A stretch of 64,000 nt of DNA from JAFGHJ01 sp964525555 (GTDB lineage Bacteria > Hydrothermota > UBA3072): contig CAZGHN010000006.1 of NCBI GenBank assembly GCA_964525555.1, positions 99,219 through 163,218 of the forward strand. Reading direction: 5' to 3'. Position numbers and translations under genes: made by a program. The stretch's first letter is position 1. Each line of letters opens with the position of its first letter. Below, piece after piece: positions 24,449-33,800 of the stretch. A model generated the notes under the pieces. It had not been told where the DNA came from, did not search any database, and worked only from the letters and a program-made list of their open reading frames with translations.

Positions 24449-25957
24449 TCACAATGGAGAAATATAAGGTTCAGGCTCGAAAGACTCAAAAATCGCTTGC
24501 GGTGGATCTTTCATTACTTCGCAATCCTCAGGCGTCTCTTCTGAATCATTCTTTTCGAGTTCATCAATTTGACCTGTTAAATCTTTCATATCATCATTTG
24601 ATAACCTTATACACCCATTGGTAGCCCTCAGTTCTTCTGTAGCCTCGGAGAGTTTTCCTCCATGGATTCTAAATAAATCACGATTAGACTTCTTTGCTTC
24701 GCCTGATTTTGGGTCAAGAAGTATTTTTCCGTTAGGACCAAAAGAGCTTAATTTTTTCCCTGTCAATTTCGATGTACTTTGTCTTCCTGTTATGTCGTAA
24801 GTTCCGTAAGGGGTATCTCCATTTTCAGCCATCCTGTCTCTATGATTTCCTCTCCCTAAGGCATCCCAGCTTTTAACAACAATTCCCTGTCTATTGCGTA
24901 AGTATAACCTACCAGTCGTACTACGGTCGTCAGAAAAAGCAACATCTATAGACCATAAACCATTCGGGTCTACACGCGTAAGTGGCGCATTTAAACAATA
25001 CACATAAGGATTCAGTTCCTGTGGGTTAGCTAACTTCAATCCTCCAGGCATCAATGTATGCGGATCGGGGGTCAGGAATCTTCCGATACTACTACTATAA
25101 TACCTCGCACCAAAGTAATTGAATCCAGACTTATCTTTTTCTTTACCGGTGAAATCCCGATTGTCTTCGTTAACACCCGTACTACTAAGGGCAGTACCGA
25201 AACTCTCATAAGATTTTTCCTTCACAATATCATCCTCATCTGTAATCATAATGGGGGAACCCAGTCTGTCAAGATGATAATAATAGATGTGTCCGTCTTC
25301 ATCTTTGGCAAGGAGACGGTTTCCCGCATAGAAATACTTCTTCGGAGGAGTTCGCTCTGAACCCGATTCGCATCGGGCGTTATCCACCCATAATTTTCCG
25401 CCGCCTAACATTCTTGCTATATGAAACTTAAAATTAGCCGCGCCTGAAGGGATATCTCCAGGATTTATCGTTACTGAAATCTTCATCCAGTTATTTGTGC
25501 CTGTTATTATAGCCGATGATTTCCCTCCGAAACTCTGGGACCAATCCGCACTCCAGAAATCGACCATTACTTTCACTCCTCCCGATAGATTTTGAGTCTT
25601 TACCCAGACGGAAGCGGTAAAGGGTTTTTTTACCTCTGATAATGAATTATGCTGTATCATGAGTTCCGTTGTGCCCATAGATTGAAAGAATGGGGAGTAT
25701 AGGCAATATTTACCTTCCTGGGATTGCTGGGAGGTCACAGACCAATTAAAATCACCTTCCCATTGTCCCCAGCCCGTCTTATCTCCTGTTTCAAATCCGG
25801 GATTTTCAAGAATATTAGGTGAATCATCATCTTCTAAGATGAGGTTGCCCGCGTTATCATGGAAATAATTAATTATTTCAGTATTCGAAGTAGGACAGTC
25901 GGTGATCTCCTGACGAATTCTCGGATATCCTTTATAGGAATATTTATAATTACACAA
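24449..25957 (-). CDS. Orphan Rhs C-terminal cassette 2 with L,D-transpeptidase-like tip
   Basis: 502 codons from TTG 25957, without ribosome site or signal peptide. Rhs homology starts in mid YD-repeat ('YKYSYKGYPRIRQE'). Then come a carbohydrate-binding-like jelly roll (about 45-200, 'NILENPGFETGDKTGWGQWE'), the core 'YHLDRLGSPIMITDED' (about 225-240) and 'DPNGLW' at about 333. The tip has 'NGDTPYGTYDITG', 'FRIHGGK' (His432) and 'TNGCIRLS' (Cys449). This spacing matches YkuD-type L,D-transpeptidases (HG...S/T-x-GC.R). Such a tip would act on peptidoglycan in the periplasm. The usual 'SHGC' is TNGC. Toxicity is inferred. Confidence 0.8.
   Translation of the reverse strand: MCNYKYSYKGYPRIRQEITDCPTSNTEIINYFHDNAGNLILEDDDSPNILENPGFETGDKTGWGQWEGDFNWSVTSQQSQEGKYCLYSPFFQSMGTTELMIQHNSLSEVKKPFTASVWVKTQNLSGGVKVMVDFWSADWSQSFGGKSSAIITGTNNWMKISVTINPGDIPSGAANFKFHIARMLGGGKLWVDNARCESGSERTPPKKYFYAGNRLLAKDEDGHIYYYHLDRLGSPIMITDEDDIVKEKSYESFGTALSSTGVNEDNRDFTGKEKDKSGFNYFGARYYSSSIGRFLTPDPHTLMPGGLKLANPQELNPYVYCLNAPLTRVDPNGLWSIDVAFSDDRSTTGRLYLRNRQGIVVKSWDALGRGNHRDRMAENGDTPYGTYDITGRQSTSKLTGKKLSSFGPNGKILLDPKSGEAKKSNRDLFRIHGGKLSEATEELRATNGCIRLSNDDMKDLTGQIDELEKNDSEETPEDCEVMKDPPQAIFESFEPEPYISPL
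25245..25272 (-). promoter_or_regulatory. Promoter-like sequence inside Rhs core (cassette 2)
   Basis: TTGACA (25267-25272), 16-bp spacer, TATGAT (25245-25250), in the codons for 'LDRLGSPIMI'. See the cassette 3 entry for the comparison. Confidence 0.4.
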
Positions 25958-25991
25958 ATATGTCCCGGACTAAAATGTGTAGTTAAGTGAT

Positions 25992-26312
25992 CTACTCGAT
26001 TTCTATCTCAATCCCGCCTATTTTTCGGGAAAGGAAATTGTAGAAAAGTCCTCCTAATAATCCAAATAAAAATCCACCAGTACCATACATAATTGGAAAT
26101 AAAATGAAGCTTACTCTTCTATATATCCAGGATAGTATTGTCCCAGACAGCATAGGAGAATATCTTCCATATTCTGTTCCTATATATATGCCTATTATTA
26201 CGCCTGGAATAAGATAAAGAAAAGCGCAAATCTTCGCTACTGAAAGTACTCCTACTTTTTTTATCTCTACTACCTTTTTACCCTGTAATTCTTCTTCTTG
26301 TAAAGCTATCAT
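25992..26312 (-). CDS. Small membrane protein, DUF3566-like pattern
   Basis: 106 residues. A charged N-terminus 'KKVVEIKKVGVLSVAKI' is followed by two membrane segments (about 25-47 and 67-95, the latter Gly-rich 'GTGGFLFGLLGGLFYNFL'). The pattern resembles the DUF3566 type of small membrane protein, of unknown role. 'AGGGGA' precedes the ATG. It is 16 bp behind the propeller lipoprotein gene and 34 bp ahead of orphan cassette 2, so it belongs to the cassette 1 group or is its immunity or transport helper; this is a guess. Confidence 0.6.
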   Translation of the reverse strand: MIALQEEELQGKKVVEIKKVGVLSVAKICAFLYLIPGVIIGIYIGTEYGRYSPMLSGTILSWIYRRVSFILFPIMYGTGGFLFGLLGGLFYNFLSRKIGGIEIEIE

Positions 26313-26328
26313 TATTTATTATCCCCTG

Positions 26329-27420
26329 TTATTTTTGAGGATACCAGGAGATTTCTCCGCAAGAATAAGCGTGAATCCCTATAATTTTTCTCTTATTTGT
26401 CCCGTTGTTATTCATAACCCAGATTTCAGTATATTTATCATCCTCTATCTCTTCTACAATATATGCGATAAATTTATCATCAGGTGATACCATGGGAGAA
26501 TACTCATATATATCTGGCGAATTTGTCAGGTTCTTTTGGTTTTTACCATCACTATCCATCACAAAAATTTCACTTGGGAAATCTTTGGTTTCCCTTTTTA
26601 TACTCCAGTCTATACATCTGCTAAAATAGATTTTCTTGCCGTCATTAGACCAACAAGGATCAAAATCAGGAAGATTATTATTTGTCAGTCTTTTATATTT
26701 TCCGTTCTCTATATTTATTACAAAGATCTCTGAGATAGAAGATTCAAAGGCAGTTCTACTTAGAGAGTCCGGAAGGGTGTAAGGGAGCCTTGTTTGTTCC
26801 GCTTCTAATTGTGTACTAAAAGCAATTTCTTTTTCATCCGGAGAAAGAGCAAAATCACCATAAAAGTTAGCTAATTCAGGACTTATTTTCATGGCATTAA
26901 AAGAGATTTTGGACTGGACAGTGTCATGAACTATAAACTCATATCCGTCAAGATTAAATATAATCTTTCCTGAAGAAGTAGGTGCTATAGAACAAATAAT
27001 TCCATCTAGGTCTTTATATTTCTCTCTCTCGCTTTTTGGAAGGTTTTCCCAGCATCTAATTATTCTTCTTGTTCCCGTTGTATTCATAATATAAATATCT
27101 GGATCATCTTGCCAACCCACAATACCATCGTCATATAAACCGGTCTCAAACCTTGTCCCAAGAAATAAAATTCCCGAGCCATCTGGTAACCAGACAGGAT
27201 CTTCCAGAGGGTATCTTGTATTAGTTAACTGATATAGAGTATGAGGCGAATCTACTTTAACTGCAAATATCTGGGGATCTTTAATCGGATTACTGTTTGT
27301 ATCCGCGGTAAAGAGTATAGTATTTGTGAAATCCACATTAGCCGGCAATTTCTCTACTTCAGCGTTACATCCGGTTAAGATTACAATGAAAAGAAAGAAG
27401 ACATTTATTTTTTTAATCAT
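26329..27420 (-). CDS. TolB-like beta-propeller lipoprotein
   Basis: 363 residues from ATG 27420, chosen because AGGAG lies 6 nt upstream and because it gives the lipoprotein signal 'MIKKINVFFLFIVILTGCNA'. The frame itself stays open to 27552. Propeller blades show 'DPVWLPDGSGILFLGTR', 'FALSPDEKEIAFST', 'DPCWSNDGKKIYFSR' and 'SPMVSPDDKFIAYIV', each followed by 'EIFVMDSDGKNQKNLT'-type turns. It starts 10 bp after the stop of orphan Rhs cassette 1. It probably protects against or partners that Rhs tip; the family alone gives no function. Confidence 0.75.
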   Translation of the reverse strand: MIKKINVFFLFIVILTGCNAEVEKLPANVDFTNTILFTADTNSNPIKDPQIFAVKVDSPHTLYQLTNTRYPLEDPVWLPDGSGILFLGTRFETGLYDDGIVGWQDDPDIYIMNTTGTRRIIRCWENLPKSEREKYKDLDGIICSIAPTSSGKIIFNLDGYEFIVHDTVQSKISFNAMKISPELANFYGDFALSPDEKEIAFSTQLEAEQTRLPYTLPDSLSRTAFESSISEIFVINIENGKYKRLTNNNLPDFDPCWSNDGKKIYFSRCIDWSIKRETKDFPSEIFVMDSDGKNQKNLTNSPDIYEYSPMVSPDDKFIAYIVEEIEDDKYTEIWVMNNNGTNKRKIIGIHAYSCGEISWYPQK

Positions 27421-27430
27421 TATGCTCCTC

Positions 27431-28672
27431 TTACCAGTTTTGAATATCCTGAGGTATGACTTGAATATTTCCGTTATCATAAGACCCAATTGGACTATAA
27501 CCACTAACTGCGTTATAATGTTGAAGGAAATCATTATCATATTTGCCTCCACCTCTTTTAATAAGACTCTTCGGATCTTTTCCTCGATGTACTTCCTTTA
27601 CAAATTTTTTCATTCTTGCAAGTTCTATCTCTGCTACCTCTGCTCCGTTCTTCTGGTCTTTATAAACTTTACTAAGATCTAGCCGGTCGTAACCCTCATA
27701 ACCTGGCACTATTGCTTCCTCATGTTTGTGAGCAAACATTCCCATGCAGATTTTATCTATATCCCCTTCGCGGATTGTATTCATAGTACTAAAAAGGGTA
27801 ACAATTCCCCAGAAAGCAGTAGTTGGAACGCCGGTAAATGCCGCCCCAGCCCAAAACCAATCTTCACCTGTTACAATTTCTGCGGAGGGGTAAGGTATCT
27901 CTTCAGGAGCTGTGGTTAAAGCTCCTGGGAAACGTCTCCTAAGGGTTAAAAATACACTACCCATTGGTACTATCGAACCAGCTGTTTCAGCCGTCCCTCG
28001 ACCCAAAGTTACCCTATATACCATATTATCTGTAGTAGTGCGGAATAGGCCTTTCTTATCCACATAATACAACGGATCATTTGTGCAATAAACATACGGA
28101 TTAAATGTTTGCGGGTCCGAAAGTTCCAAATTCCCCGGCATAAGCGTATGCGGATCAGGGGATATAAATCTTCCGGTATTACTACTATAATACCTCGCAC
28201 CAAAGTAATTGAATCCCGACTTATCTTTCTCTTTACCAGTAAACTCCCTATTATCCTCATGAGTCCCACTTGATGAGACCACCGCTCCAAACCCTTCATA
28301 CGTTTTATCTTTCACAATATCATCCTCATCTGTAATCATAATGGGGGAACCGAGTCTGTCAAGATGATAATAATAGAGATGACCGTCTTCTTCTTTGGCA
28401 AGGAGACGGTTTCCCGCATAGAAATACTTCTTCGGAGGAGTTCGCTCTGAACCCGATTCGCATCGGGCGTTATCCACCCATAATTTTCCTGAACCGGATA
28501 GTTTTATAAGCATTACCTTAAGGGCTTCTACTTCCCATTCGGGCATATTTCCTTCATCTACCGTTAACAATATCTTTTGCCAGTTGTTTGTTCCTGTTAT
28601 TGGATTAGATGTTATAAATTTGTTATGACCGATAGAGAGTAAGAATTGTCCAATGTCGAGATGCGACCCCAA
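27431..28672 (-). CDS. Orphan Rhs C-terminal cassette 1, truncated at a tandem repeat
   Basis: 413 codons from a TTG at 28672; no ribosome site. The frame begins in the middle of the same jelly-roll domain found in cassette 2 ('ITGTNNWQKILLTVDEG', 'GKLWVDNARCESGSERTPP'), directly at a tandem repeat. Core: 'YHLDRLGSPIMITDED' (about 104), 'NYFGARYYSSNTGRF', and 'DKKGLF' at about 209. The about 200-residue tip has a hydrophobic stretch ('FWAGAAFTGVPTTAFWGIVT') and a polar end ('QHYNAVSGYSPIGSYDNGN'); I recognise no toxin family. Likely a displaced toxin end. Confidence 0.72.
   Translation of the reverse strand: MGSHLDIGQFLLSIGHNKFITSNPITGTNNWQKILLTVDEGNMPEWEVEALKVMLIKLSGSGKLWVDNARCESGSERTPPKKYFYAGNRLLAKEEDGHLYYYHLDRLGSPIMITDEDDIVKDKTYEGFGAVVSSSGTHEDNREFTGKEKDKSGFNYFGARYYSSNTGRFISPDPHTLMPGNLELSDPQTFNPYVYCTNDPLYYVDKKGLFRTTTDNMVYRVTLGRGTAETAGSIVPMGSVFLTLRRRFPGALTTAPEEIPYPSAEIVTGEDWFWAGAAFTGVPTTAFWGIVTLFSTMNTIREGDIDKICMGMFAHKHEEAIVPGYEGYDRLDLSKVYKDQKNGAEVAEIELARMKKFVKEVHRGKDPKSLIKRGGGKYDNDFLQHYNAVSGYSPIGSYDNGNIQVIPQDIQNW
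28335..28362 (-). promoter_or_regulatory. Promoter-like sequence inside Rhs core (cassette 1)
   Basis: TTGACA (28357-28362), 16-bp spacer, TATGAT (28335-28340). This copy is the closest match to the promoter at 4580-4608. Confidence 0.4.
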
Positions 28673-28740
28673 TTACACACGACCCCAATTACACGACCCC
28701 AATTACAACCCCAATTACACACGACCCCAATTACACAAGG
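28665..28740. repeat. Tandem repeat 'gaccccaattacac'
   Basis: Five adjacent units of 14-16 bp sharing 'ccccaattaca' (starts 28665, 28681, 28695, 28709, 28723), ending in 'aaggggtcaac'. A single degenerate copy is at about 20919-20950. It marks the exact truncation point of orphan cassette 1. The rest of 28741-29162 is AT-rich plus a C-rich stretch at 28985-29050 ('gaccctgttgcccccactgt') and has no gene I can support. Confidence 0.85.
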
Positions 28741-29162
28741 GGTCAACTTTATTGTATCCAAATTTAAAAATCACTTTGCTGTGATCAATATAAAATAATT
28801 TGCTGCGATTAATAATCCCCTCCTTAATTTAAGATTCTTTATAATTAAAAAATATGTATTTGAAAATAAATGTCAATAGTGGTATGCAGGGAATATATCG
28901 AACGAAGAATTATAAAAAATAGAAGAGGAATCACCCAGAAATGTTTTTAATATTAATTTAAACAGGAGGTAAAAAAAGATTAATTTAACCCCACCCCTTG
29001 ACACTTTTCAAAGAAGGTCTGACCCTGTTGCCCCCACTGTTGCCCCCAGAGAAAAGAACGCACGTTAATCTTGACCCTAGATACATAGATACACTCATTA
29101 TACTCCAGCATCATAATCTTAAACCCTTGATTTTTATTTGTAAACCAATATTATTAAAAGAC

Positions 29163-30341
29163 ATGAAAGAAGTAAATTTAGGAAAGAGAATAAAAAAACT
29201 GTTCCTTTTTCATATAGTATTTCTTGGTGTAATAGTATTTATTTCGTGTTCACGAGAACAAGGAAACAATGCAACAGTGAAAGTTGAAATTCCAATCGAT
29301 TCTAAATCTAATATATATGAACTAATTTTAAAAGAAAAAATTGATTTTAGTCATTTAATCAAAAAAGCTGACTCATTATTTGATGTTGGAGAATATGTTA
29401 AAGCCGAATCTCTATATAATAAAGCGCACAATCTTTCGCTGGAATCCGGTAATAAAAAATTAATCGGAGTTACTTTAATTGGTATCGGAGCGTCTAAAGA
29501 TAGACAATTTGAATATGAAGAAGCCATTGAGATATTTAACAACACAATGGAATATAAAAGTTTAATGGATAATCCTAGTTTATATCTATTGTTTTTTAAC
29601 AAAGGTGTTTCTTTACAAAAAACAGATAAGCTGGAAGGCGCATTAAATTCATATAAGAATGCAATTCTAATAGATTCTAACTTAACGGAAGCTTACATTA
29701 ATCTGGCAAAAATTTACTATAGTGAAAATCAAAAAGATAAAGCATTTAAGGAACTTTCTAAAGCGATTGATTTAGGTTCTAAATATTATGATGCTTACTT
29801 AGGAAGAGGTATTATCTATCTTAAGAAAGAAGAATATCAGAAAGCTTTAAAAGACCTCAATTTCGCTATAAAGCTGAATCCAAAATCTGTTAAAGCCTAT
29901 AAAGCACGTGGAATGATTTATGGCGATGAAGGAAAGATTGAAAAAGCTTTATCTGACTTTAATAAAGCTATAGAATTGGAACCCAAAAATTCCGACCTTT
30001 ATTCTTTAAAAGCGTTTATTTTTTACGAAAAGGAAAGTTACAATAAAGCTCTCCGAAACTTAAATAAAGCAATTGAATTAAATTCTAATTCTCACAAAGA
30101 TTACCACCTTAGAGGTATTATTTATGGGAAGAAAGGTAAATATGATCAAGCAATAGATGAATTTACCAAAGCAATCAATTTAGAACCCCAAAGTTATGAA
30201 TCATATTATTTCAGAGGTTTGTCTTACGCTAATAAAGGTAATTATAAAGAAGCAATAACTGATTACAAAAAAACATTAGATTTGAATCCAAGATTTGATG
30301 AAGCACAGGAAAGGCTAAGAGAATTAAAACAATTTAAGTAA
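29163..30341 (+). CDS. TPR-repeat lipoprotein
   Basis: 392 residues from ATG 29163, chosen because it gives a lipoprotein signal ('LFLFHIVFLGVIVFISC'); the frame is open to 28998. About nine tetratricopeptide repeats of 34 residues follow ('AYLGRGIIYLKKEEYQKALK', 'AIELEPKNSDLYSLKAFIFY' and similar). TPR arrays mediate protein contacts; the partner is unknown. It is the only plus-strand gene in the Rhs island and is divergent from cassette 1. No clear ribosome site was found. Confidence 0.85.
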   Translation: MKEVNLGKRIKKLFLFHIVFLGVIVFISCSREQGNNATVKVEIPIDSKSNIYELILKEKIDFSHLIKKADSLFDVGEYVKAESLYNKAHNLSLESGNKKLIGVTLIGIGASKDRQFEYEEAIEIFNNTMEYKSLMDNPSLYLLFFNKGVSLQKTDKLEGALNSYKNAILIDSNLTEAYINLAKIYYSENQKDKAFKELSKAIDLGSKYYDAYLGRGIIYLKKEEYQKALKDLNFAIKLNPKSVKAYKARGMIYGDEGKIEKALSDFNKAIELEPKNSDLYSLKAFIFYEKESYNKALRNLNKAIELNSNSHKDYHLRGIIYGKKGKYDQAIDEFTKAINLEPQSYESYYFRGLSYANKGNYKEAITDYKKTLDLNPRFDEAQERLRELKQFK

Positions 30342-30543
30342 GCTTAAAACAAAGAAAATATAAGAAATTATTATAACTTCGATTATTTATTAAATATATC
30401 AGTAGTTGTAGTTTATATTTGAAGTTTTTCTGTCGTTCTCTCTTTTTATCTCCTCTAAATCATGTTGCAGAAATATAAGACATCTAATATAGTTTTTTTA
30501 AGTATTTTTTAGTAAAACGAACTACGGCTATCTCCTTTCTAGC

Positions 30544-30813
30544 TTACATTGTTTTAATAAAAACATAAAAAAGAAAAAATCCTATACAAACGCAAAGAAA
30601 ACCCATTACCCTAATGTATATAATATACGATTTGCTTTTCACCCAATCTACATAGGAAGAAATATCAACGTAACGATTCCGATTGAATATAGACATATTA
30701 TATATGGCTAAATTTTGAGTCTTATAGGGGAACAGCAATACTAATACCCCCACACTGATGAGAAAGAAACCGAATAACAGAACCTTCACATTAACAAGAT
30801 TTTCTGAACCCAT
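30544..30813 (-). CDS. Two-helix membrane protein, Rhs immunity candidate
   Basis: 89 residues from ATG 30813; GGAGAG lies 9-10 nt upstream, which favours this over GTG 30819. Two membrane helices (about 10-30 and 65-88) flank a soluble loop ('NRNRYVDISSYVDWVKSK'). It starts about 20 bp after the stop of the 1865-residue Rhs gene, exactly where Rhs immunity genes sit. I recognise no family. An inner-membrane immunity protein would fit a tip acting at or across the membrane. Confidence 0.6.
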   Translation of the reverse strand: MGSENLVNVKVLLFGFFLISVGVLVLLFPYKTQNLAIYNMSIFNRNRYVDISSYVDWVKSKSYIIYIRVMGFLCVCIGFFLFYVFIKTM

Positions 30814-30834
30814 TGGCACTCTCTCCTTTAAATC

Positions 30835-33800
30835 TTACCACTCAATTTCTTCAAACCTATAAATCTTCCCAGAATCCCAGTAATAAGTCGCACCTAACAT
30901 AGGAACATAAACACCACCTTCCGTAGTCCAACCACTTCCAAAGAAATAATCTCCTTGAACGCCAATTATAGAGCCTCCGGCTGTCTCAATAGACTTTCTG
31001 GTCAGGCATTTTGAAAGTTCGTCTTCAGTTGGCGCTCGACGCCATCGGTTCATCTTACACATAGTACCCGCTGACAAACTACCAGATAAAGGTATTAAAG
31101 ATTTTCCCAGCTGTGGGCCATGTCCAAAGTACACATTCCCATACCTATCCAACTTTAAATTTATACTATATCCAATAATAGATCCTAAATTAATAGTAAG
31201 ATTAAGATAATCAGGCCATTGTCCTCTCCAAAACTCATTAACAGCTTCTTGCATCGTAGGTCCTTGATAAATACCAAGATAAAAACCCAAATAATTGAAA
31301 AAATGATACGGATCCATACTTGATGCGGTAACGATAATAGGATCCATTAAAAATATATCATCACCTATTTGGGTCGGTTCCAATCCCCATGGGTCAAAGA
31401 AATTTACTGGATCGTTATGGCAATACACATAAGGATTAAGTGTCTGCGGACGCTCTAAATTCACAAGTAGTGGATACAAGTTAATCGGATCAGGTGTAAA
31501 AAACCTACCGATATCCGCACTGTAATACCTCGCTCCAAAATAATGGAAACCGGTCTTATCTTTTTCTTTCCCAGTGAATTCACGGTTGTCATTATATGTA
31601 CCATTGGACCAGCGTAAATTCCCAAACGCCTCATATAATCTTTCTTTTACAACATTACCATCTTCATCTGTTATCATAAGCGGTGAACCGAGACGGTCAA
31701 GATGATAAAAATGAAGGTCTCCGTCATTTTCAGTCGCAAGAAGACGGTTCCCCGCATAGATATATCTTTTGGGAGCTGTAGTCTCACTATCGTCATCCTC
31801 GAGAATGAGATTACCCGCGATATCATAGAAGTAATTAAAAATTTCCTTAGTTCCTGCCGGATACTGTGTAATTTTCTGTCTTATTCGCTGACTCCCTTTG
31901 TAATAATAATTGTACACTCTATCGGTTTCCATTGAATTAAGCGAAACAAGATTTCCATCCACATCATAGGTAAGACTGGCATCTTCCGAGACGCTGGTAA
32001 ATCCATTTATCCTGCCATTTTCATCGTATGAATAGTTAAATTCACCGTCATTCTTTAACCTGTTGGTTCCGGAATAATAAGTATAATTAGTACTATTGAC
32101 GCTTTTCCTATTTCCGACCGTATCATAGGTGAAAATGAGTGTGTAACCCGGAATATAGGGATAACGACCGTAATAAATATTTTTCTTATCCTGCGTAAGT
32201 CTTCCGAGTTTATCGTATTGGTAAGATTTTACAATATCTCCAGGCCCGTCATCATGCCTGACTTCTTGATACACCTCTCCTCGTTTATTGTAGCAAAATT
32301 GTGCTATATAGGGGTTGGCGGAAGGAATATTCTTTATTTCCATCCAGTACATCCAATTCCTTGGTCTATATGCAAATGTATCGGTAATTCCACCGGGGAA
32401 ATTTATGCCTCTTAAGAGGCCTGCTGCTGTGGATGAAAGATTGATCGTTTTGTAATCGTTAATTTCTACCGACGAGATATTGCCAAGTTTATCATATTCA
32501 TATTCGACTTTGTACTCGTCCGGGTATTCCAGTTTAGTTAATCTTCCCCACAGATCGTAGGAATATTTGAATGTCTGTTCATCTATATCACCAATTAATG
32601 GTATTACAAGCTTTTCCCCAAGGTTTCCGAATTTATCGTAAAAATATACTTCCCTTACATTTGGATTTTGGAAACCCGTAAGTCTTCCTTTTGGAAAATT
32701 TAATCCTGAAGGTGCAGTATAAGGTGTACCTTTTATAGTATAGTTATCGTAGAAATATTCCTCCAGTGTATCAGGGAAAAACATGTAGCTTAATGAATCG
32801 TTTGTTATCACAAGGACTGATTTAATTGAATCTAGCCAGTTTTGTGATCCATGTGCAGGATAACCAGGAATAGCGGAATCAGTATGTTGGATCGCCATCC
32901 CACAAATAGTATTCCCAATATAATCCTCGCCTGGGTAAAGAAGAAAAGAATGATCTTGTTGCCAGGTTTTATTAATTGAAGAAAAGCCTTCTTGAATGGT
33001 GAACTCGCTACCAAAAGTATCGGCCGGATTTTCGAAATACACGAATAATGAACATATTCCGAAATAATTAGGAGGGTCAAATACCCAGGTTTTTGAATTA
33101 AATCTTATCCTTATCTCTTCACCTTCATCTTGCATTACATTTGCATCCTCAATGTCCCAGTATAGCCGACCAAGTTCGCGGTGGGGATACATCCAGCTTT
33201 TACCAGGCACATACAATAAAGTGTCTTCAACCATATAGAATAGTGTATCCGGAGCAGGATCATGTATAGCCGGATTGATTTTGGTTTTTAATCTACCAAG
33301 ATTATCATAAGTATAATAGATTGAATCACCGATATTTGTTCTACGAAGCTTTAAATTCCCATCAGGATAATATTCGAATGAATCTACGCCTCTGTCAGGA
33401 CCTTCTCTACGGATTAGTTCACCTAACCAGTTATAGTTAAAATCAGTGAATTTTCCTTCTGCGCCTTCAATTTCTATTAAGTTTCCGTTTGCGTCGTAAT
33501 CGTAATAAGTATGATAATCGAGAGCATCTATGACCTCTACCAAGCTGCCTGTTGCATCGTTAATTAATGTGGTATAATATCCTTTCTCATCTCTTACATC
33601 TGTTATATTCCCATTATATTCATAGGTAACAAATTCGGCTCCAGGATCTTCAGAGCTTTTGGGATATTCTATCTCGGTTACTCTTCCAAGTGCATCGAAA
33701 GTCTTTTTTACTGTGTCCGCGTTTGCTGCACTGTTAAACCGTAGTGCTGTTTCCTTATTCATACGCCCATTATTATCATAAAAATATTCCTTTATTACAT

